A DNA stretch of 14,199 bases from PXAP01 sp964520585. Its GTDB lineage: Bacteria; Bacteroidota; Bacteroidia; Bacteroidales; PUMT01. The first letter of the stretch is position 1. Each line of letters begins with the position of its first letter. The stretch lies in NCBI GenBank assembly GCA_964520585.1, contig CAZFOO010000090.1, positions 1-14,199 on the forward strand, read 5' to 3'. Shown one piece after another: positions 7,256 through 14,199 of this stretch. Made by a program: the position numbers and the translations under genes. The notes below the pieces were generated by a model, which saw nothing but the letters and a program-made list of their open reading frames with translations, made no database searches and was not told the DNA's origin.

Positions 7256-7370
7256 CATGGTTGGGTATTAATTTTTGTCAAATTGCAAGACAAATATTTT
7301 GATTTTGTATCTGATTATCAACCATATTATACGACACAATACACATATATTTAACTAAATAGTTATTAGT

Positions 7371-8624
7371 ATGAAGATTACAATCTTTTTCATAAGTTTT
7401 TTGTTACTGGTATGCAATGTTTCAGCTGATGAATTAACAAGATTTAGCATTAAGGTTGAATCGGAAAAGATAAATGCTCCTGTTTCTGTTCCACTTGAAG
7501 GTCTGAATTACAATATTGATGATGGAGAACTGGTGCTTTATGAATTAACAGACGGCGGAATGAAAGCTGTTCCATCGCAGCTTGAACCAGGACATTCGGC
7601 ACGTTTGTGGTTTGTTCTGGATGGTTTGACCAATGCTAATACTTCAAGGGAGTATTTACTGAAAATTGAAATGGAAGGAGAAGATTCACCCTACGATAAT
7701 AAAATCGGACTCAGGAAACAGCATAATGATATGCAGCTTCTATATGGAGATCTGCCGGTGTTAAGTTACCGTTTTGGAACTAAATACCCTCCCGATGAAG
7801 TTAACCCTTTATATAAGCGTTCGGGGTATATTCATCCTCTTTGGTCTCCGGGTGGTGAAAAGCTGACACGGATACAGCCTCCTGATCATTATCATCATTA
7901 TGGGATTTGGGGACCATGGACCAAAACGCATATTAATGATCGTGAAGTTGATTTCTGGAATCTTGCTAAAGGACATGGAACTGTGAAATTTTCCGGTTTT
8001 ATTTCAAAGTTTGAAGGTGATGTTTTTTCTGGTTTTCAGGCCCATCAAAAGCATATGGATTTTGGCGGACCGGGTGAAGACCAGGTTGCAATGAATGAGA
8101 TTCTTGATATAAGAGTATGGAATACAGATGACCGGGCATGGGTGATCGATTATACCACAACACTGACCAGTCCCCTGGAAAACGGTATTATGCTTGATGC
8201 ATACCGTTATGGCGGAGGCATTGGTTTTCGTGCAACCGAAAGCTGGCATAAAGATAATTGCACTGTGCTGACTTCTGAAGGAAAGGACAGAATTGATGCT
8301 GACGGATCTTTCGCCCGGTGGTGTATTGTTGAAGGTGAATCCTCAACCGAGGAAGGACGGTCGGGGATTCTTTTTTTAAGCCATCCATCCAATCGTATGC
8401 ATCCCGAACCTATGCGCGTATGGCCCATTGATGCCAACGGAGGCCGGGGTGACATGTTTTTTGAATTCACTCCGATTAGGTATGAGGATTGGAAAATAGA
8501 GCCCAATCAGCCTTATGCATTAAAATACAGGATGATAGTATTTGATGGGGGGGTCACCCCTGAAGAAGCTGAAACTTACTGGAGATCTTTTGCAGCAGCT
8601 CCGGCAATTAACTTTTATGAGTGA
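7371..8624 (+). CDS. Exported DUF6807 (PmoA-like) protein, long form
   Basis: This is a 417-residue protein with a Sec signal peptide (hydrophobic residues 4-17, likely cut after Ala19 in NVSA-DEL), so it is periplasmic. I place it in DUF6807, the family often mislabelled 'PmoA / methane oxygenase', because of its two histidine-rich signatures: DHYHHYGIWGPW (172-183) and LSHPSNRMHPEPMRVWP (336-352). An extra N-terminal beta-rich domain (about 20-125) precedes the core. Nothing in it resembles the membrane-bound methane monooxygenase subunit. Members recur beside Gfo/Idh/MocA oxidoreductases and carbohydrate enzymes in Bacteroidota and Planctomycetota, which suggests carbohydrate processing, but I know of no assigned reaction. 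The clustered histidines and the conserved His-Pro-Ser-Asn could form a metal or catalytic site; that is inference. It is first in a run of plus-strand genes starting opposite the AraC gene. Confidence 0.85.
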   Translation: MKITIFFISFLLLVCNVSADELTRFSIKVESEKINAPVSVPLEGLNYNIDDGELVLYELTDGGMKAVPSQLEPGHSARLWFVLDGLTNANTSREYLLKIEMEGEDSPYDNKIGLRKQHNDMQLLYGDLPVLSYRFGTKYPPDEVNPLYKRSGYIHPLWSPGGEKLTRIQPPDHYHHYGIWGPWTKTHINDREVDFWNLAKGHGTVKFSGFISKFEGDVFSGFQAHQKHMDFGGPGEDQVAMNEILDIRVWNTDDRAWVIDYTTTLTSPLENGIMLDAYRYGGGIGFRATESWHKDNCTVLTSEGKDRIDADGSFARWCIVEGESSTEEGRSGILFLSHPSNRMHPEPMRVWPIDANGGRGDMFFEFTPIRYEDWKIEPNQPYALKYRMIVFDGGVTPEEAETYWRSFAAAPAINFYE

Positions 8625-8759
8625 TAGCCGGTTTGTTTAATTGGAGATCATAAAATGGAGTGAGAAAATAGAAATCATGTACAAAAAGCTCAATCGTTTT
8701 TAAGCTGTAAGTAATATTCAATCAATCAATTATTTATACATTTCTTTAATCCTTTGTTT

Positions 8760-9680
8760 ATGAGGAAGATAATCATATTAAAAACTAAATACTTTATCCT
8801 GTTATTTTTTGTTTTAACGGGTTTTTCTTTTATAAGTACCGCTCAAACTGAAATTACCGCCACCAATACAGGATCGAAAATTGATATTTTTATCAAAAAC
8901 AGATTGTTTACAAGCTACATTTTTTCACAGGAAGAAAAATATCCCTTTTTCTACCCTGTTAACGGACCATCAGATGTAAGCGTGACTTCCATGCGTAATG
9001 CCAACTATCCTCACCATAGTTCTCTATTCTTTGGATGTGATCATGTCAATGGCGGTAATTACTGGCAGGAAGGGCTGGAGCGTGGACAAATAATCTCATT
9101 GAGAGCTGATATTACTGAGGAAGGTGGGGACATGGTGGTTATAGAAAATGAATGTATATGGACCAGGCCCGGGGCAATTTCGCCTATAAAAGATATTCGC
9201 AGAATAACTTTTTCAACACCATCAGAAAATATCTACCAGATAGATTTCGATATTGAAATGACTATGCTTGAAGATGTTACAATAGCGCGTACCAACCACT
9301 CACTTTTCAGCGGAAGGATGGATCCTGATCTGGCAGTTATTAACGGTGGAATAATGATTAACGCCGGGGGAGAGACCGGTGAAGATGGTACTTTCGGCAA
9401 ACCTTCTCCATGGATCGATTATTACGGAAAAAGAATGGGAAAATATGAAGGAATGGCTATCATGCAGCACCCTTCCAATAAGTGGTACCCTGCACCATGG
9501 TTTACACGTAATTACGGTTTTTTTTCACCTACACCGATGTACTGGCCGGAAGATCCCGGTATTGGAACAGTTCTTAAAAAGGGGGAGACTGTTAATCTGC
9601 GCTACAGGGTACTGGTTCATTCAGGAGATCATGAAGAAGCAGGAATCGCAGAACAATTTGAAATTTATAAATCAGAATAA
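8760..9680 (+). CDS. Exported DUF6807 (PmoA-like) protein, short form
   Basis: This is a second, diverged DUF6807 member of 306 residues, lacking the N-terminal extra domain of its upstream neighbour. An in-frame TTG at 8754 exists, but the ATG at 8760 (MRKIIILKTK) gives a normal signal peptide with a hydrophobic core at about 11-25 and probable cleavage after the STAQ segment, so it is exported. The two signatures of the long paralogue recur: YPHHSSLFFG (83-92) and MQHPSNKWYPAPWFTRNYG (235-253). Between them is a beta-sandwich-like body rich in Asp, Glu and aromatic residues. The gap to the long paralogue is 135 bp, and only 22 bp separate it from the Gfo/Idh/MocA gene, so the latter pair is almost certainly co-transcribed. 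The two paralogues probably act on related but different intermediates. The reaction is unknown. Confidence 0.78.
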   Translation: MRKIIILKTKYFILLFFVLTGFSFISTAQTEITATNTGSKIDIFIKNRLFTSYIFSQEEKYPFFYPVNGPSDVSVTSMRNANYPHHSSLFFGCDHVNGGNYWQEGLERGQIISLRADITEEGGDMVVIENECIWTRPGAISPIKDIRRITFSTPSENIYQIDFDIEMTMLEDVTIARTNHSLFSGRMDPDLAVINGGIMINAGGETGEDGTFGKPSPWIDYYGKRMGKYEGMAIMQHPSNKWYPAPWFTRNYGFFSPTPMYWPEDPGIGTVLKKGETVNLRYRVLVHSGDHEEAGIAEQFEIYKSE

Positions 9681-9702
9681 TATATAATTAAAACTCCAAC
9701 AA

Positions 9703-11076
9703 ATGAAGCGTAGAGTATTTTTAAGAAACACTGCCGCAACTGCTGCCGGCGCAATTATAATGCCGACAATTGTTCCATCTACAGTATTTGGAAAGAATGC
9801 ACCAAGTAATAAGATTAATATTGGGCAGATCGGGTGCGGACGCATGGGTCGCGGTGATGTAAACGGAACTATGAAATTTGACAGGGCCCGCTTTGTTGCT
9901 GTATGCGATGTTGACAGCAAACGAATGTCAGATGGCAAAAAAATGATAGAAGATTTTTACACGAAAAAAACCGGTAGTACCGGTTATATAGATGTAAAAA
10001 TGTATGATGATTATAAGGAAATGCTGCTTAATAAGGATATTGATGCAGTAATCATAAGCACTCCTGATCACTGGCATGAGCAGCCTGCTATGGAGGCCGC
10101 TCTTGCGGGAAAAGATATATACCTGCAAAAGCCTAATTCGCTGACAGTTGCTGCCGGCCGACAGATGAGCGATGTTGTTCAGAGGCAGGGAGTAATTCTT
10201 CAGGTTGGCACCCAGCAACGTTCGTCCGATCAGTTCCGCCTTGCTGCTGAGCTGGTGCGTAATGGGCGTATAGGGAAGCTTCATACCGTTAAGGTGGGCC
10301 TTCCCGGCGATCCTGCAGGTCCGGATGCTCCGGAGATGCCCATCCCGCCAAATCTGAATTTTGATATGTGGCTTGGTTCAACCCCCGTTGTTCCTTATAC
10401 AGAAATCGGAGTTCATCCTCAGGAAGGATATGGTCGTCCCGGATGGCTCAGGATTGAGAATTACGGGGCAGGCATGATCACAGGATGGGGTCAGCATCAT
10501 TTTGATTCAGCTGCATGGGGAATGGATACAGAATACACGGGACCGGTTTCTGTCGAGGCACTGGCTGAATTTCCCAGGTCAGGGCTGTGGAATGTTCATG
10601 GAGATTTTATGGTTAAAGCTGAGTATGAAAATGGTATCCATATGTATACCAGCGGTGGTTACCCCAATGGTATTCGTTATGAGGGCACCGATGGATGGAT
10701 TTTTGTTTCCAGGGGAAGTTACAGGGCAACTGCCAGTGACCCTGTAGATGTTGAAGCCAGTCGCCGTGCGCTTGATGCCAGTGATCCCGAAATTTTAAAA
10801 TCTGCAATCGGATCAGATGAAATAAATCTTTACCGTAGTAACGATCATTATGGTAACTGGCTTGACTCTATAGTAAGCCGTAAACAGCCTATCTGTCCGG
10901 TTGAAATAGGCCACAGGAGCTGCACTGTATGCCTTATCAGTCATATTGCCATGAAAATCCCCGGTAAACTGGAATGGGACCCCCGGGCAGAGAGGTTCAA
11001 AAATAATGATGCTGCCAATTCCATGCTAAGCAGGCCCCAGCGTTATCCGTACGGGACCAACTATGTGAAAATTTAG
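9703..11076 (+). CDS. Tat-exported Gfo/Idh/MocA-family oxidoreductase
   Basis: This is a 457-residue NAD(P)-dependent oxidoreductase. The N terminus is a Tat signal: twin arginine in KRRVFLRN, then an Ala-rich hydrophobic stretch to about residue 30. It is therefore folded with its cofactor and then exported. The Rossmann domain has GCGRMG (44-49) and an acidic Asp69 after the second strand, favouring NAD. TPDHWH (120-125) is typical of the exported subgroup. The family EKP motif is QKP here (142-144), a known variant that keeps the catalytic lysine. GWGQHHFDSA (261-270) supplies the histidine and aspartate near the substrate. Relatives oxidise or reduce sugar hydroxyls, sometimes recycling a tightly held NAD, and some generate 3-keto-sugars. 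The gene follows the short DUF6807 gene by 22 bp and precedes a SusC gene, so a periplasmic step on an imported sugar is likely. Confidence 0.95.
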   Translation: MKRRVFLRNTAATAAGAIIMPTIVPSTVFGKNAPSNKINIGQIGCGRMGRGDVNGTMKFDRARFVAVCDVDSKRMSDGKKMIEDFYTKKTGSTGYIDVKMYDDYKEMLLNKDIDAVIISTPDHWHEQPAMEAALAGKDIYLQKPNSLTVAAGRQMSDVVQRQGVILQVGTQQRSSDQFRLAAELVRNGRIGKLHTVKVGLPGDPAGPDAPEMPIPPNLNFDMWLGSTPVVPYTEIGVHPQEGYGRPGWLRIENYGAGMITGWGQHHFDSAAWGMDTEYTGPVSVEALAEFPRSGLWNVHGDFMVKAEYENGIHMYTSGGYPNGIRYEGTDGWIFVSRGSYRATASDPVDVEASRRALDASDPEILKSAIGSDEINLYRSNDHYGNWLDSIVSRKQPICPVEIGHRSCTVCLISHIAMKIPGKLEWDPRAERFKNNDAANSMLSRPQRYPYGTNYVKI

Positions 11077-11195
11077 TTTTGAGCTTTAATACTACCCCTT
11101 TCTAAAGTTATTGATTTTATTATTAGCCATTTAACTAATTATGCATTTTTCCGGAAACAAGATTTTTTTTTAAATTAACCTAACCTAAAATTATT

Positions 11196-14114
11196 ATGCG
11201 AAAACTTTTTTGTGTTTTATTGATGGTCATTGCATACACTAGTTATGGAATGGCCCAGATCAGCGTTACCGGCACAGTGTCCGGAGAAGACGGAACTCTT
11301 CTGCCGGGTGTTACTGTTATGGTACAGGGAACTTCTGTTGGAACTACCACTGATGTGGATGGTCGTTATATTATTAATGTGCCTGAGGGTCAGGATGTTT
11401 TGGAATTTTCTTTTGTTGGGATGATTACCCAGGAGATTTCAATTGATGGAAGAACCACTATCAATGTTACTATGGCTGATGATTATATTGCTCTTGAAGA
11501 GGTTATAGCGGTGGGATATGGTGTACAGCGAAGAGGGGATATAACTGGAGCTATATCTTCTGTCTCTTCAAGAGATATAATGGAATTACCTGTTGCCGAT
11601 GCGGGTTCTGCACTACAGGGCAGGGCTGCAGGAGTAATGGCACTATCCTCCGGCACCAGGCCGGGTCAGGGGGTTACAATACGTATCAGGGGCCGAAGAT
11701 CGCTGACTGCCGATAATAATCCGTTATATGTTGTTGATGGAATACCATACGAGGGTAATATTAACGATATAAATACCCGTGATATCCAGTCCATTGAAGT
11801 ATTGAAGGATGCATCTGCCACTGCCATTTATGGTTCAAGGGGTGCAAATGGGGTTATTCTTATCAGTACGAATCGCGGGGGAGATTTCCCCACTGTTGTC
11901 TCATATAATGGTTATTACGGTGTATCATCCGCTTTGGGTAGACCCGATATGATGAACGGAGAACAGTATGCAAGGATGAAAGAGGCAGGCGGAAGGGCCT
12001 TCACCAATGCCGAGCTTGACGCTATTCAGCGTGGAGTATCAACTGACTGGGTTGACCTCACTCTTGATAATGGCTATCAGCAAAGTCACCAGTTAAGTGT
12101 AACCGGAGGAGACTCCAGAACAGGCTTTTCTCTTTCTGCTAATCTTTTTAATGAACAAGCCGTAGTCAAAACACAGGATTTTATACGACAAAGCTTAAGA
12201 TTGAACCTGGACCATACTGTTTCTGAACGATTCAGGGTGGGGACTTCCACGCAGGTATCGGATCAGTTACAAAATTGGGGTTCCAATCCTTTTGGTCAGG
12301 CAGTTAATGCTACACCTCTTGCAGAGCCTTATGACAGCGAGGGTAATCTGGTTTACCAGCCAGGAGCCGATCCATTAAGATGGAATCCCCTGGCTGACTT
12401 TGTGGATGGTGCATATGTTGATGAAAGGGAAAGGCTTAGGGTTTTTAGCAACCTTTTTGCAGAACTTGATATTTCCGATAATTTAAGTTACCGGATGAAT
12501 TTTGGTTCTGATTACCAGAAATACCGGCGTGGTTTGTTCCAGGGTAGCTTGTCCTCCGGAAGACAATATGCCAGTCCGAGAGCTTTAAAAGAAAACTACG
12601 AGAACTACACTTACACCTTTGAAAATATAGTAAATTATTCGCTGGAGCTTAATGAAAATAATCACTTGCGAGCTACCGGCCTGTGGAGTATCCAAGAATC
12701 TTCTACCCAGAATGCTGAAGTAGATGTTGAGGGTCTTCCTTATGAACACCAGTTGTTTCATAACCTTTCAACAGCTGAAACCGTGAGAAGTTTTGATTCA
12801 GATTTATCCGAATGGGGTATTATGTCATTCATGGGACGTATTAATTATGACATAATGGGCAAGTATCTGTTTACTCTTACCGGCAGATATGATGGATCAT
12901 CCAGACTCTCTGATGAACAAAAATGGGGATTCTTTCCATCAGCCGCTTTCCTTTGGCGTGTTTCCAACGAAGAGTTTATGGCGAATCAGAATGTATTTTC
13001 AGAACTGCGGTTTAGGGCCAGCTATGGGGTGACAGGTAATACTGCCATAGACCCTTACCAGACCCGGGGTGGGTTAAGCAGGAGTGTTTATAATTTCGGA
13101 GTTTCGTCAGCATTTGGTTACCGGCCCGGATCAATTGCCAATCCTGAACTTCGCTGGGAATCATCGGCTACTGCCAATATTGGTCTTGACTTTGGAATAG
13201 GTGCGAATATTGCAGGTAGTTTTGAAGTTTATCAAACCAATACTACAGATCTGCTACTTGAAAGAATGATACCCATAACTTCAGGTTTTAATTCAGTTAT
13301 GGAAAATATAGGAGAAACAATGAACAGGGGCTGGGAATTTACCCTGTCAGGAAGAGTGCTTACCAGCAGAGATTTCACGTGGGATGCAAATCTTAACTTT
13401 TTTGGAAACAGGGAGAAAATTATCGATCTGTACGGCGATAAAGAAGATGATGTGGGTAACGAGTGGTTCATAGGTGAGCCTTTAACTGTTCATTATGATT
13501 ATAATAAGCTTGGTATATGGCAGCTGGGAGAAGAAGCAGCAGCAGCGGCTTATCAAATGACCCCGGGAACAATCAAGATCAGGGATGTTAATGATGATGG
13601 GATCATTAATCAGGATGACAGGGTAATACTGGGTTCAAATATTCCCTTTGCCACTGTCGGAATGGGATCTCGGCTGACTTACAGGAATTTTGATTTTTCT
13701 TTTTTCCTGATAAGTATTTTCGGCCATACCATATATAATAATTATGAGGTTGGTTTGTCAACTTTGCAGGGAAGATATAACAACCTTAACGTGGATTACT
13801 GGACAGAAGACAATCCCACTAATGATCATCCAAAACCGGATGGTTCAAGAGAACGTCCTTTGTACCATACTACCAGGGGATATCAGCCTGGTGATTTTCT
13901 GAAGGTCAGAAATATCCAGCTTGGTTATTCACTCCCGGAAAATATGCTTTCAAGAATTGGAGCAAGGGGTATGAAAGTTTATGTTAATGCAGATACACCT
14001 TTCATTTTTTCACATCTGGCCGATAATCTGGATCCTGAGAATTACGGCGGAACTATTTCCAGTAATACGCCAAGCACCCGGATGTATTCACTTGGTTTAA
14101 ATATTGATTTTTAG
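11196..14114 (+). CDS. SusC/RagA-family TonB-dependent outer-membrane transporter
   Basis: This is a complete 972-residue SusC-type porin. In order: a signal peptide (cleaved near Ala20-Gln21), a CarboxypepD-regulatory-like domain (about 22-95, with GTLLPGVTVMVQGTSVGTTT), the LEEVIAVGYGVQRR hinge (100-113), and a plug domain with NNPLYVVDGIPY (174-185) and IEVLKDASATAIYGSRGANG (200-219). A long beta-barrel follows, ending in a terminal phenylalanine (LNIDF). The barrel includes the SusC hallmark DVNDDGIINQDDRVILG. It lacks the N-terminal STN domain that pairs with FecR/ECF sigma signalling, fitting control by the AraC protein rather than by a sigma factor. It would import an oligosaccharide or glycoside with a SusD lipoprotein, whose gene should follow but is cut off by the window edge. 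A gap of 119 bp with a T-run and a doubled CTAAC motif separates it from the oxidoreductase. Confidence 0.97.
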   Translation: MRKLFCVLLMVIAYTSYGMAQISVTGTVSGEDGTLLPGVTVMVQGTSVGTTTDVDGRYIINVPEGQDVLEFSFVGMITQEISIDGRTTINVTMADDYIALEEVIAVGYGVQRRGDITGAISSVSSRDIMELPVADAGSALQGRAAGVMALSSGTRPGQGVTIRIRGRRSLTADNNPLYVVDGIPYEGNINDINTRDIQSIEVLKDASATAIYGSRGANGVILISTNRGGDFPTVVSYNGYYGVSSALGRPDMMNGEQYARMKEAGGRAFTNAELDAIQRGVSTDWVDLTLDNGYQQSHQLSVTGGDSRTGFSLSANLFNEQAVVKTQDFIRQSLRLNLDHTVSERFRVGTSTQVSDQLQNWGSNPFGQAVNATPLAEPYDSEGNLVYQPGADPLRWNPLADFVDGAYVDERERLRVFSNLFAELDISDNLSYRMNFGSDYQKYRRGLFQGSLSSGRQYASPRALKENYENYTYTFENIVNYSLELNENNHLRATGLWSIQESSTQNAEVDVEGLPYEHQLFHNLSTAETVRSFDSDLSEWGIMSFMGRINYDIMGKYLFTLTGRYDGSSRLSDEQKWGFFPSAAFLWRVSNEEFMANQNVFSELRFRASYGVTGNTAIDPYQTRGGLSRSVYNFGVSSAFGYRPGSIANPELRWESSATANIGLDFGIGANIAGSFEVYQTNTTDLLLERMIPITSGFNSVMENIGETMNRGWEFTLSGRVLTSRDFTWDANLNFFGNREKIIDLYGDKEDDVGNEWFIGEPLTVHYDYNKLGIWQLGEEAAAAAYQMTPGTIKIRDVNDDGIINQDDRVILGSNIPFATVGMGSRLTYRNFDFSFFLISIFGHTIYNNYEVGLSTLQGRYNNLNVDYWTEDNPTNDHPKPDGSRERPLYHTTRGYQPGDFLKVRNIQLGYSLPENMLSRIGARGMKVYVNADTPFIFSHLADNLDPENYGGTISSNTPSTRMYSLGLNIDF

Positions 14115-14131
14115 AGAATGAAAATTAACAG

Positions 14132-14199
14132 ATGAAACGAACCATGTTAGAAATAATTAGTAAACACGAGATTTATTATGACAAGGTAAGTTCCATATG
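14132..14199 (+). CDS. Possible start of the next gene (SusD expected), 3'-truncated
   Basis: An ATG 17 bp after the SusC stop opens a frame of 22 codons (MKRTMLEIISKHEIYYDKVS...) running off the right edge. A SusD partner is expected here, but these residues do not look like the lipoprotein signal of a SusD. Another ATG, in a different frame, forms the very last three bases of the window and could be the true start. The evidence is too short to decide. Confidence 0.2.
   Translation, partial: MKRTMLEIISKHEIYYDKVSSI

Larger units (their letters stand above)
6996..7370. promoter_or_regulatory. Divergent regulatory region between the AraC gene and the DUF6807 operon
   Basis: These 375 AT-rich bases lie between divergent start codons and hold no plausible gene. 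TGCAAGA occurs at 7175-7181 and 7284-7290. CAAATAT occurs at 7185-7191, 7227-7233 and 7291-7297. The longer match TTGCAAATAT is at 7182-7191 and 7224-7233, 42 bp apart (four helical turns); the next CAAATAT is 64 bp on, about six turns. Candidate promoter boxes for both directions lie inside. The repeats are plausible binding sites for the AraC-type regulator encoded next door. Confidence 0.6.

Noticed and set aside
8207..8506. 99-codon minus-strand frame
   Set aside because: It is antisense to the long DUF6807 gene and has no recognisable features.
8715..8735. AATC short tandem repeat before the second DUF6807 gene
   Set aside because: Only about three copies in AT-rich DNA, expected by chance.
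7371..9680. Methane or ammonia monooxygenase subunit (PmoA) reading of the DUF6807 genes
   Set aside because: True PmoA is a multi-span membrane protein; these are soluble exported proteins with only a signal peptide, and no PmoB or PmoC is nearby.
13540..13560. Short GCA-type run (poly-alanine) inside the SusC gene
   Set aside because: It matches the usual EEAAxAA segment of SusC proteins at this point and keeps the frame; not a separate repeat element.
1..14199. CRISPR array, tRNA or rRNA genes, insertion sequence, phage or toxin-antitoxin genes
   Set aside because: I looked for direct-repeat/spacer structure, transposase or integrase motifs and cloverleaf-like sequences and saw none.

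Overview
The window looks like chromosomal DNA of a Bacteroidota bacterium. The evidence is a full-length SusC/RagA-type TonB-dependent outer-membrane transporter, a Tat-exported Gfo/Idh/MocA oxidoreductase of the kind common in this phylum, two DUF6807 ('PmoA-like') exported proteins, a fragment of a Bacteroidetes-type ECF sigma factor, no clear Shine-Dalgarno sites, and candidate TAnnTTTG promoter boxes. I cannot name the genus from sequence alone.

Left module (1-3752, plus strand, visibly GC-richer). It holds the 3' part of a class II aldolase/short-chain dehydrogenase fusion whose dehydrogenase half resembles sorbitol-6-phosphate 2-dehydrogenase (SrlD). Next come a medium-chain dehydrogenase resembling L-sorbose-1-phosphate reductase (SorE) and a beta-phosphoglucomutase-type HAD phosphatase. 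Together they suggest cytoplasmic interconversion of hexitol and ketose phosphates: SorE-type reduction to glucitol-6-P, then SrlD-type oxidation to fructose-6-P. A four-unit, 21-bp-period tandem repeat lies just before the SorE-like gene.

Middle (3753-4193). This is a gene-poor junction with the C-terminal stub of an ECF sigma factor (region 4 only) and an inverted repeat between convergent transcription units. It may mark the edge of an eroded polysaccharide-utilisation locus.

Minus-strand block (4194-6995). An AraC-family regulator with a cupin sensor domain is encoded upstream of an NCS1 (purine-cytosine permease-like) transporter, which is followed by a 66-residue two-helix membrane protein.

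Right module (7371-14199, plus strand, divergent from the regulator). It holds two different DUF6807 proteins, the Tat-exported Gfo/Idh/MocA oxidoreductase and the SusC-like porin; the expected SusD partner would lie at or beyond the right edge. The 375-bp divergent intergenic region carries repeated TGCAAGA and CAAATAT elements, partly spaced at near-integral helical turns, which are good candidates for the regulator's sites. My reading is that SusC imports a carbohydrate or glycoside, the three exported proteins modify it in the periplasm by a redox-type chemistry not yet assigned, the NCS1 permease carries a product inward, and the AraC protein controls the set. The least described part is the DUF6807 pair with Gfo/Idh/MocA, NCS1 and the small membrane protein.
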